31,957 bases of DNA from Candidatus Fonsibacter sp. (GTDB taxonomy: Bacteria; Pseudomonadota; Alphaproteobacteria; Pelagibacterales; Pelagibacteraceae). This document shows, in pieces, positions 23,616-30,563 of this stretch. The DNA lies in contig SHWR01000004.1 in assembly GCA_009693745.1 (NCBI GenBank), forward strand, positions 1-31,957, written 5' to 3'. Every line of letters begins with the position of its first letter. Position 1 is the first letter of the stretch. The notes under the pieces were generated by a model, which saw only the letters and a list, made by a program, of their open reading frames with translations, ran no database searches and was not told the origin of the DNA. Both the position numbers and the translations under genes were made by a program.

Positions 23616-24710
23616 TAATTGATTCCTTGGTAAACCGAAGCCTCTAAAAATACTGAGATATCTCCATCTAATACTTTTTCTGGATTTGTCACTTCAATAT
23701 TAGTTCTATTATCTTTAACAAGTTGATATGGTTGCAAAACATAGTTTCTAATTTGACTTCCCCACCCAATTTCTTTTTTTGAACTTTCCAGATTGTCAGA
23801 GTCTTTTTGTTTTTTTTGCATCTCAAGTTCATAAAGTCTAGCTTTTAACATATTCATCGCTGTTTCTTTATTTTTGTGCTGCGATCTTTCGTTTTGACAC
23901 TGCACAACTATCCCTGTTGCCATGTGTGTTATTCTAACGGCACTATCTGTTGTATTGACATGCTGTCCGCCTGCTCCACTAGATCTAAAAGTGTCTATTC
24001 GAATATCTTTTTCTAAAATTTCAATATTTATATCTTCATTAATAACTGGATATATCCATGCACTTGCAAAACTTGTATGTCTCCTTGCTCCTGAATCGAA
24101 TGGTGAAATTCTAACTAAACGATGAACTCCTGACTCTCCTTTTAACCAACCATAGATAAACTGGCCTGTTATTTTAATAGTTGATGATTTTATTCCAGCC
24201 TCTTCTCCCCTGCTTTCATGAATTAATTCAACTTTAAAATTATTTTTCTCAGCCCAACGTGAGTACATTCGTCTTAACATCTCAGCCCAATCTTGACTTT
24301 CTGTGCCTCCAGCTCCTGCGTGAATTTCAACATAAGCATCTAAAGCATCATTTTCATTGGAAAGAAAACAAAGAAGTTCTATTTTTTTTAATTTTTGTAA
24401 ATTATTTTCAAATGATTTGTTTAAGTCTTTAGCTAAAACTTCATCATTTTCTTTAACGGCAATATCTAAAAGATCTTTATTATCTAAATGTTCTTTATAA
24501 ATAAAATCGTAATTATTTTTTATTTCTAATAAAAAATTTCTATCTTTAATTATTTTTTCTGCTTTTTTTTGATTGTTCCAGAAATCATGAAGTTCTGTTT
24601 GTGCTGTTAATTCTGAGATTTTTTTATCAACCTGATTTCTATCAAAGATACCCCCTTATGTTATCGAGAGATTTTCCTATTTTTTCTGATATACTCTTAA
24701 CTTCAATCAT
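23615..24710 (-). CDS. prfB: Peptide chain release factor 2, expressed by programmed +1 frameshift
   Basis: RF2 ends translation at UAA and UGA. The gene is in two frames: codons 1-22 from the ATG at 24708-24710 to the CTT at 24645-24647, then an in-frame TGA (24642-24644). Skipping base 24644 (+1) continues from 24643 to the stop at 23615, giving 364 residues, the length of E. coli RF2 (365). The second frame contains SPFDSG, the catalytic GGQ in SSGAGGQHVN, and the domain block GAGGTESQDWAEML. An ATG-based call would report only a 221-residue fragment starting at 24280. Loss of function is unlikely because the recoding signal is intact. The AsmA-like gene follows with a one-base overlap. 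Confidence 0.95.
24639..24660 (-). promoter_or_regulatory. prfB +1 frameshift (recoding) site
   Basis: On the minus strand the site is AGGGGGTATCTTTGAT (24656-24641). It has an internal Shine-Dalgarno AGGGGG, three-base spacer TAT, slippery codon CTT and stop TGA, followed by T. The first 15 bases are the same as in E. coli prfB. Slow termination at the UGA when RF2 is scarce lets the ribosome slip +1 to UUU, so RF2 controls its own synthesis. Confidence 0.95.
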
Positions 24711-24895
24711 TTATAAAATTTAGTTTATTAGTTTATTTGTTTATTTGTTAAATAATTAAACAGATTCTATATCGATTTGCCTTAATTATTAAGATTTAAA
24801 TAGATATTTTCGCCAGGATGTCTATTATAATCACCAAGAAAACCAATGAATTTTATGTCATTAAAAATTAATCAAAAATTTAGGAATTTATTATC
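24711..24895. other. Divergent intergenic region between prfB and RNase E gene
   Basis: This 185-base region must carry the promoters of prfB-asmA-like (minus) and of the RNase E gene (plus). It holds short tandem repeats near the prfB side, a 13-base AT palindrome CTTAATTATTAAG at 24781-24793, and a -10-like TATAAT at 24826-24831 that could serve RNase E with a leader of about 58-60 bases. A weak AGGA lies ten bases before the RNase E ATG. I see no -35 element. Confidence 0.5.
24722..24745 (+). repeat. Three tandem 8-base repeats in the prfB leader
   Basis: Units AGTTTATT, AGTTTATT and TGTTTATT follow without gaps, and a degenerate fourth (TGTTAAAT) comes next. They lie 12 bases upstream of the prfB ATG. 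This may be simple AT-rich drift. Confidence 0.6.
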
Positions 24896-26836
24896 ATGTC
24901 TAAGGATTTACTCATCGATGCTTCGCATCCAGAGGAAACTAGAATTGCTATCAAGTCCAATAATGGAATTGAAGAATATGAATATGAAAATATTCATCGC
25001 AAAAATCTAAAAGGAAACATCTACTTAGGAAAAGTAAGTAGAATAGAACCTTCTTTACAATCTGCATTTGTTGATTTCGGAAACGAAAGACACGGGTTTT
25101 TAGCGTTTAACGATATTCAATCTGACTACTATCAAATTCCCCAAGCTGACAAAGATCGTATAAAAAAAGAAGAGGAAGAAGCTAGGACAAAACTTTTAGA
25201 AGAAAACGATAAAGAAATCGTTGAAAACACTGATCAAGACGAGAATATTAATTTACAAGATAAAAATTCATCAAATGGAGATCAAGATGAAGAAAGTGTT
25301 GGAAACAAAATATCTAATGAAAGTATTGATTTAAATGAAGAAAATAATACTGAGAGCAAGCCTAAAAATAATAGAAATTTTTACAGACTCAAAAGATATC
25401 GCATTCAAGAGGTAATTAAGCCAGGGCAAATAGTTTTAATTCAAATCGTAAAAGAAGAGCGCGGAAAAAAAGGTGCAGCTCTAACAACTTTCATATCGCT
25501 TGCAGGAAAATATATTGTGTTAATGCCAAACACAGCAAAAGGTGGTGGTATCTCTAGAAAAATTTATAGTTCAAGCGACAGAAAAAAAATGAAAGAAATT
25601 ATTAACGATTTAGAACTTGCAAAAACAATGGGATTAATCGTTAGAACCGCTGGAGCAAATAAAACTAAAAATGAGATTAAAGATGATCTAACAAATTTAT
25701 TAAGTGTTTGGGAAAAAATAAGAATGAAGACTTTAAAGTCTATCGCACCAAGTACCATTTATGAAGAAGAGGATTTAATTGCTAGAGCAATTAGAGATTT
25801 TTACAGTAAAGACATTGATAATATCATTGTCGATGGAGATAAAGCATTTGAAGCCGCAAAAAAATATGCAAAAAAAATCTCAAGCGCGCATGTAAAGAAT
25901 GTTATAAAATATAAAGGGAAAATTCCTATATTTCATCATTACAATATTGAAAAATATCTAAATTCAATTTTTGAACCTAGAATAGAATTAAAGTCTGGTG
26001 GTTATATAATTATAAGTCCAACAGAAGCTTTAGTTTCAATTGATATTAACTCGGGCAGATCCACAAGGGAAAGAAATGTTGAAAAAACAGCCTTAACAAA
26101 TAATTTGGAAGCAGCAGAAGAAATTGCAAGACAAGTTAAGTTGAGAGATTTAGCTGGCCTTATAGTTATAGATTTTATCGATATGGAAAATTATTCAAAT
26201 AAAAGGCTGGTTGAGAGAAAATTAAGAGAGTCATTAAAGAATGATAAAGCAAGAATTCAATTTGGAAGAATAAGTAATTTTGGACTTCTTGAAATGACAA
26301 GACAAAGACTAAGAGAAAGCTCAATTAAATGGGAAATTCAGTTATCTGTTGATTCATTTGCTCTTAAAATACTTAAATTATTAGAAGAAAGAGCATTCAG
26401 CGATGCAAAAATTAAAATTATAGATGTAAGTTTATCTAAAAAAATAATTGATATTTTAAATAATAATTATTCAATACAACTTAAATTTTTTAAAGATAAA
26501 TATAAATTCAAAATTAATTTAATTCAAAATGCTGAATTTTTAAGTCAAGAATTCTTATTTAGTTTTTATGACGCTAAAAAGAAAATAATTAATGAATTTA
26601 ATGGTACTGAAGTTAAAGAGCCCACTTCTAAAGAATTTACTGAAGATTCTAATAAACAAGAAGATTCTGATAAACAAGAAGTTAAAATTAATACAGAAAA
26701 AAAAATAAAAACTGTTGATCAAAAAAAACATGATAATTATAAAGGTAAAAGAAAAAAATTTTTTAATAAAAATAGATTTAAAGACAAAAAAAGACCTAAA
26801 AAAAAAGAAGCTGAGCCTAATAAAGAAATAAACTAA
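24896..26836 (+). CDS. rne: Ribonuclease E/G family endoribonuclease
   Basis: This 646-residue RNase E/G degrades mRNA and matures stable RNAs. The S1 domain is interrupted after YYQIP (78-82) by an acidic, low-complexity insert of about 75 residues (85-160), a layout seen in alphaproteobacterial RNase E. The catalytic region has magnesium-binding aspartates D383 in VSIDINSGRS and D426 in IVIDFIDM, and the 5' sensor region is present. After GLLEMTRQRLRESS the Zn-link motif CPxCxG expected here is absent: the whole protein has no Cys. The C-terminal ~80 residues are Lys-rich and disordered, likely RNA-binding. The tail is much shorter than in E. coli RNase E, so a full degradosome scaffold is doubtful. 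Confidence 0.93.
   Translation: MSKDLLIDASHPEETRIAIKSNNGIEEYEYENIHRKNLKGNIYLGKVSRIEPSLQSAFVDFGNERHGFLAFNDIQSDYYQIPQADKDRIKKEEEEARTKLLEENDKEIVENTDQDENINLQDKNSSNGDQDEESVGNKISNESIDLNEENNTESKPKNNRNFYRLKRYRIQEVIKPGQIVLIQIVKEERGKKGAALTTFISLAGKYIVLMPNTAKGGGISRKIYSSSDRKKMKEIINDLELAKTMGLIVRTAGANKTKNEIKDDLTNLLSVWEKIRMKTLKSIAPSTIYEEEDLIARAIRDFYSKDIDNIIVDGDKAFEAAKKYAKKISSAHVKNVIKYKGKIPIFHHYNIEKYLNSIFEPRIELKSGGYIIISPTEALVSIDINSGRSTRERNVEKTALTNNLEAAEEIARQVKLRDLAGLIVIDFIDMENYSNKRLVERKLRESLKNDKARIQFGRISNFGLLEMTRQRLRESSIKWEIQLSVDSFALKILKLLEERAFSDAKIKIIDVSLSKKIIDILNNNYSIQLKFFKDKYKFKINLIQNAEFLSQEFLFSFYDAKKKIINEFNGTEVKEPTSKEFTEDSNKQEDSDKQEVKINTEKKIKTVDQKKHDNYKGKRKKFFNKNRFKDKKRPKKKEAEPNKEIN
26642..26677 (+). repeat. 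18-base tandem repeat in the RNase E tail
   Basis: Two adjacent units, GAAGATTCTAATAAACAA and GAAGATTCTGATAAACAA, differ at one base and encode EDSNKQ-EDSDKQ in the disordered C-terminal tail. This looks like a recent in-frame duplication. Confidence 0.85.
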
Positions 26837-27607
26837 TTATTCAATAAGCCCTTCAAAGGGGCTTGATGGATTTGCACTTACTTTTTTCTTAATTCTACCT
26901 GCAATAAAAGATTTTCTTCCTGCTATTACTGCGTCCTTCATAGCTTCTGCCATTAATATTGGATTTTTAGCTTCCGCTACTGCGGTGTTAATTAACACTC
27001 CATCACAACCTAATTCCATTGCAATAGCAGCATCTGAAGCACATCCTATTCCAGCATCGACAATCACTGGCACCTTAGATTGGGTCTTAATAATTGAGAT
27101 ATTAAATCTATTTTGAATTCCTCTTCCTGATCCTATTAACGATCCCAAAGGCATGATCGCTGCAGCACCCATATCTTCGAGTTGCTTGCAAAGAATCGGA
27201 TCATCAGATGAATAAACCATAACTTCAAAATTTTCTTTTTTTAAAACCCTTAAAGCTTCAATAGTTTCAATCATATTTGGATATAAAGTTTCTTTATCTC
27301 CAAGTACTTCTAGTTTTACAAGATTCCATCCGCCTGCATCTCTTGCTAATCGTAAAGTTCTCAAGGCCTCTTCTGCTGTATAACAGCCTGCAGTATTTGG
27401 TAGATAAGTAATCTTTTTGGGATCTAAAAAATCAACCAACATTGGTTCTTTTGGATTTGTAACGTTAACTCTTCTTACTGCAACAGTTACTATTTCTACC
27501 TCTGCTGCTTTAATAGCTTTTGCAGTTTCTTCAAAGCTTTTATACTTTCCTGTTCCAAGAATAAGACGTGACTTATATTTTTTTCCAGAAATAATTAAAT
27601 CTTCCAA
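26837..27607 (-). CDS. thiG: Thiazole synthase
   Basis: This enzyme forms the thiazole phosphate of thiamine from 1-deoxy-xylulose phosphate, ThiS thiocarboxylate and an imino acid. The Schiff-base lysine is K98 in NLVKLEV, and PNTAGCYTAEEA and VDAGIGCASDAA are family motifs. The start is TTG at 27605-27607, directly after the thiS stop; there is a perfect AGGAGG seven bases upstream of it, which decides the start. Length of 256 residues is normal. Its stop abuts the RNase E stop with no gap. The other thiazole genes (thiF, thiO or thiH) are not in this window. Confidence 0.96.
   Translation of the reverse strand: MEDLIISGKKYKSRLILGTGKYKSFEETAKAIKAAEVEIVTVAVRRVNVTNPKEPMLVDFLDPKKITYLPNTAGCYTAEEALRTLRLARDAGGWNLVKLEVLGDKETLYPNMIETIEALRVLKKENFEVMVYSSDDPILCKQLEDMGAAAIMPLGSLIGSGRGIQNRFNISIIKTQSKVPVIVDAGIGCASDAAIAMELGCDGVLINTAVAEAKNPILMAEAMKDAVIAGRKSFIAGRIKKKVSANPSSPFEGLIE
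26846..26864. other. Small hairpin at the convergent rne/thiG ends
   Basis: AAGCCC and GGGCTT are separated by seven bases and can extend to a seven-pair stem with a G-T pair. It begins ten bases after the rne stop and lies inside the last thiG codons. No T-run follows on either strand, so a canonical intrinsic terminator is not supported, but a 3'-end stabilising or Rho-linked role is possible. Confidence 0.3.
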
Positions 27608-27811
27608 TTAACCACCTCCTATAAAATGAACAATCTCAACTCGATCTTTAACTGATAAAATTTTTTTAGCATAATTATCTCTTGGCACTACTTCTTCATT
27701 AATTTCTATAGCGACTTTTTTTTCTGAAAGAGACAATGTCTCTAATAGAGTAATTATATTAGTTTTTTCTTTTATATTATGGGGTTTTCCGTTCAAAATG
27801 ATTTGTATCAT
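27608..27811 (-). CDS. thiS: Sulfur carrier protein ThiS
   Basis: This 67-residue ubiquitin-like carrier holds sulfur as a C-terminal thiocarboxylate for thiazole synthesis. It opens MIQIILNGKPHNI and ends VEIVHFIGGG, with the diglycine end required for adenylation. It precedes thiG directly. The codons for the terminal Gly residues contain the ribosome binding site of thiG. No TPP riboswitch fits in the 45 bases between it and divergent aroQ. Confidence 0.94.
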   Translation of the reverse strand: MIQIILNGKPHNIKEKTNIITLLETLSLSEKKVAIEINEEVVPRDNYAKKILSVKDRVEIVHFIGGG

Positions 27812-27856
27812 GTTGGATTTAAGCTAATTTTAAATTATAACATATCATTTTCTTAT

Positions 27857-28300
27857 ATGAATATAGTAATTATTAACGGTCCAAATCTTAATCTTTTAGG
27901 CGAAAGAGAACCAAAGATTTACGGAAAAGAGACGCTCAAATCGATTGAAAAAAAAAGTAAAGAGTATGCTAAAAAAAATAAAATTAAATTAGATTTTTTT
28001 CAGTCTAATATTGAGGGTGAGATCGTAACCAAAATTCAAAACTCTAGAGATAAATTTAATGGTTTAATAATTAATGCTGCAGCTTTTACTCACACATCGG
28101 TTGCAATATTAGATGCTTTAAATCTTGTTAAAATACCTAAAATAGAAATTCATATTTCTAATATTTTTAAAAGAGAAGAATTTCGTCATAAATCATTAAT
28201 TAGTAGTGCTGTTAATGGTTTAATTTGTGGATTAGGATCACATGGGTATATTTTAGCAATAGACGCTATTAAAAAAATTATTAAAGATAATAAAAAATGA
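27857..28300 (+). CDS. aroQ: 3-dehydroquinate dehydratase, type II
   Basis: This shikimate-pathway enzyme converts 3-dehydroquinate to 3-dehydroshikimate. Family motifs: NGPNLNLLGEREP (7-19), catalytic Y22, NAAAFTHTS (73-81) and EIHISNIFKREEFRHKS with H99. The frame is open from 27779, but the conserved N-terminus begins at the ATG at 27857, giving 147 residues as expected; the longer start would add 26 residues unlike the family and overlap the divergent thiS gene. It overlaps accB by four bases (ATGA), as aroQ-accB-accC is a frequent bacterial order. Confidence 0.96.
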   Translation: MNIVIINGPNLNLLGEREPKIYGKETLKSIEKKSKEYAKKNKIKLDFFQSNIEGEIVTKIQNSRDKFNGLIINAAAFTHTSVAILDALNLVKIPKIEIHISNIFKREEFRHKSLISSAVNGLICGLGSHGYILAIDAIKKIIKDNKK

Positions 28301-28737
28301 AAATAGATAAAAAAATTATTGAAGAACTTTCTGATTATTTAGATGAATTTAATCTAACAGAGATTGAATATTCTGAAAATAACGTAAAATATAAAGTTAG
28401 TAAATCTAACAAAGGGGTTGCTCATGAACAAATAATATCATCTGGTAATCAACAAAGACTTTCATCTACCTCTTCGTCCGTTGCGGCTGAAAATATGAAT
28501 AAAACTAATATTATAAAATCGCCTATGGTTGGAACCGCCTATTTAGCTTCAGAACCTGGTGCAAAACCATTTGTAACAGTTGGCGCGAATATTAAAAAAG
28601 GCCAAACAATAATCATTATCGAAGCAATGAAAACTATGAATCACGTCCCATCAACAAAAGATGGTGTGGTTAAAAAAATATTAGTAACCGATGGTGAAGC
28701 GGTAGAATTTGATCAGGACTTAATCCTAGTCGAGTAA
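28297..28737 (+). CDS. accB: Biotin carboxyl carrier protein of acetyl-CoA carboxylase
   Basis: This carries biotin between the carboxylase and transferase halves of acetyl-CoA carboxylase, the first step of fatty-acid synthesis. The biotinyl lysine is K112 in EAMKTMN. Residues 1-40 form the N-terminal helical region, 41-70 a Ser/Gln-rich linker, and 71-146 the biotinyl domain with KSPMVGTAYLASEPGAKPFV. Length of 146 is normal. It overlaps aroQ at the start and abuts accC at the end. Confidence 0.97.
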   Translation: MKIDKKIIEELSDYLDEFNLTEIEYSENNVKYKVSKSNKGVAHEQIISSGNQQRLSSTSSSVAAENMNKTNIIKSPMVGTAYLASEPGAKPFVTVGANIKKGQTIIIIEAMKTMNHVPSTKDGVVKKILVTDGEAVEFDQDLILVE

Positions 28738-30078
28738 ATGATTAAAAAAATACTTATAGCGAACAGAGGCGAAATAGCCGTAAGAATAATACGAGCTTGT
28801 AAAGAACTTGAGATAGCAACTGTTGCTGTACACTCAACTGCTGACAATGAGGCTATGCACGTCAGACTAGCTGATGAAAGTATATGTATTGGATCACAAA
28901 AGGCTCAGGATAGTTATCTAAATATTCCCTCTTTAATATCAGCAATAGAGATCACAGGCGCTGATGCTGTTCACCCTGGTTATGGATTTCTTTCTGAAAA
29001 CTATAAATTTGCAGAAATTTTAGAACAACACAAAATTAAATTTATAGGTCCAAGCTCTGAACTGATTAGAAAAATGGGTGATAAAATTGAAGCTAAAAAA
29101 ATAGCAAAAAGTTTAGGACTTCCAATTGTGTCTGGTTCTGAAACAGGAATAAAAGATATTAATGAAGCTATAAAAATATCTAAAGAAATAGGTTTTCCAG
29201 TTCTTATTAAAGCTGCTGGTGGCGGTGGTGGTAAAGGAATGAGAATTGTTCATTCTGAGGATAAATTAGAAGAAAACATTAAAATTGCTCAAACAGAAGC
29301 TAAGAAATTCTTCGATAATGAAGAAGTTTTTATTGAAAAGTTTCTTGAAAATCCACGACATATTGAAGTTCAAATTTTATCAGATGGAAAGGGTAATACA
29401 GTTCATTTAGGAGAAAGAGATTGCTCTGTTCAAAGAAGATATCAAAAAATAATAGAAGAAAGTCCTTGTCCAGTTATTAATGATGAACAAAGAAAATACT
29501 TACTAGATGTTTCAGTAAACGCTATTTCAAAACTTAGCTATGAAGGAGCTGGAACACTTGAATTTATTTTCGATAAAGGAAAGTTTTATTTTTTAGAAAT
29601 GAATACAAGATTACAAGTAGAGCATCCTGTAACAGAAGAAGTAACTGGAATTGATCTTGTTAAGCGACAAATTGAAATAGCATCAACAGGTAAATTAAAT
29701 TTACAACAAAAAGACATTATATTTTTTGGTCATGTGATTGAATGTAGAATAAATGCTGAAGATCCTAGTAAAAATTTCTTACCAAGCGCAGGAACGATAA
29801 AAACTTATAATCAACCATCAGGTCCTGGAACAAGAGTTGATAGCTGTATTTTTCAAGGATGTAAAATTCCGCCCTATTACGATAGTTTGGTTGCAAAACT
29901 TATTTGTCATGGAAGAGATAGAGCATCTGCAATTTCTAGATTAAAAAGATCTTTGGACGAATTTGTTGTTGAAGGAATTAGTACAACAATTGATCTTCAT
30001 AAAAAAATCTTAAGAAATGAAGACTTTGTTAAGTCAAAATATGATGTGAATTGGCTATCAAAAATTAAATTTTATTAA
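28738..30078 (+). CDS. accC: Biotin carboxylase of acetyl-CoA carboxylase
   Basis: This ATP-grasp enzyme carboxylates the biotin on AccB. N-terminal motif IANRGEIAVRIIRA (7-20), glycine-rich loop GGGGGKGM (161-168), EVQILSDGKGN, GERDCSVQRR and EMNTRLQVEHPVTE are all diagnostic. Length is 446 residues, standard. It starts on the base after the accB stop and ends two bases before the convergent NDUFA12 gene. In many alphaproteobacteria aat follows accC; it is absent at this place. Confidence 0.98.
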   Translation: MIKKILIANRGEIAVRIIRACKELEIATVAVHSTADNEAMHVRLADESICIGSQKAQDSYLNIPSLISAIEITGADAVHPGYGFLSENYKFAEILEQHKIKFIGPSSELIRKMGDKIEAKKIAKSLGLPIVSGSETGIKDINEAIKISKEIGFPVLIKAAGGGGGKGMRIVHSEDKLEENIKIAQTEAKKFFDNEEVFIEKFLENPRHIEVQILSDGKGNTVHLGERDCSVQRRYQKIIEESPCPVINDEQRKYLLDVSVNAISKLSYEGAGTLEFIFDKGKFYFLEMNTRLQVEHPVTEEVTGIDLVKRQIEIASTGKLNLQQKDIIFFGHVIECRINAEDPSKNFLPSAGTIKTYNQPSGPGTRVDSCIFQGCKIPPYYDSLVAKLICHGRDRASAISRLKRSLDEFVVEGISTTIDLHKKILRNEDFVKSKYDVNWLSKIKFY

Positions 30079-30080
30079 TT

Positions 30081-30440
30081 TTAAGGACGCCAACTTTCAT
30101 AATCAGATTTAGACTGCGGCTTATATTTGTTAGGACTATAAGCCTCTTCTGTTCCTGTCTTGTTTTCTTGATGATCTTTTTGCCATTTATATTTTGCAAA
30201 TTCTGCTTTACTTGGAACTTCTTGAATTAAATGGTGCATCCAAGCATGCCACTCTGGTGGAATCTTTGTAGCTTCAACTTCTGAATTAAAAATAACCCAT
30301 CTTCTGTCTTTGCTATCAACATAATATTTATTTTTAGAATCATCAATACCCGCAAACTTTCCAAAAAATAAGGTATTTAAAAATGTTCCGATGGTTTGAC
30401 CATTCCACCAAGTAAAAATAATTTTAAGAAATTTAAGCAT
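30081..30440 (-). CDS. NDUFA12-family complex I accessory subunit
   Basis: This 119-residue protein has the NDUFA12 (B17.2) pattern: TWWNGQTIGTFLNTLFFGK near the N-terminus, then GIDDSKNKYYVD and RRWVIFNSEVEATKIPPEWHAWMH. Of the supernumerary complex I subunits, this is one of the few that alphaproteobacteria share with mitochondria. It would bind the peripheral arm assembled from the nuo genes at the start of the window. It is encoded away from them and beside accC, which is a common alphaproteobacterial position. The C-terminal tail from residue 90 is hydrophilic and variable. Confidence 0.93.
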   Translation of the reverse strand: MLKFLKIIFTWWNGQTIGTFLNTLFFGKFAGIDDSKNKYYVDSKDRRWVIFNSEVEATKIPPEWHAWMHHLIQEVPSKAEFAKYKWQKDHQENKTGTEEAYSPNKYKPQSKSDYESWRP

Positions 30441-30563
30441 TATAAAAATTTATATTTTTAAGATATCCACAAAGCTTTTCTATTTCAAGTTGTCTGTTTT
30501 TAACTAGACACTTATTACAGATTAAAATAGTGATTTAAAATCATTTAATTTTTAGAATCAAAA
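30441..30563. other. Divergent spacer between NDUFA12 and the NrdJ-domain gene
   Basis: This 123-base AT-rich spacer must hold two promoters. I see only a weak hairpin, TGTCT and AGACA separated by ten bases, around 30490-30509. No NrdR-box pair can be recognised. Confidence 0.4.

Noticed and set aside
23615..24280. prfB as a truncated gene or pseudogene
   Set aside because: The upstream sequence encodes the missing N-terminal part in the shifted frame and carries an intact recoding signal, so the gene is complete.
27779..27856. 26-residue N-terminal extension of aroQ
   Set aside because: AroQ proteins begin close to the NGPNLNLLG motif, and the extension overlaps divergent thiS and has no family similarity.
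27812..27856. TPP riboswitch before thiS
   Set aside because: Only 45 bases separate thiS and aroQ starts, too short for the element, and its conserved core is not seen.
30490..30509. NrdR-type or other operator before the NrdJ-domain gene
   Set aside because: Only a five-base inverted repeat with a ten-base loop is present; it does not match the NrdR box pattern or occur in a pair.
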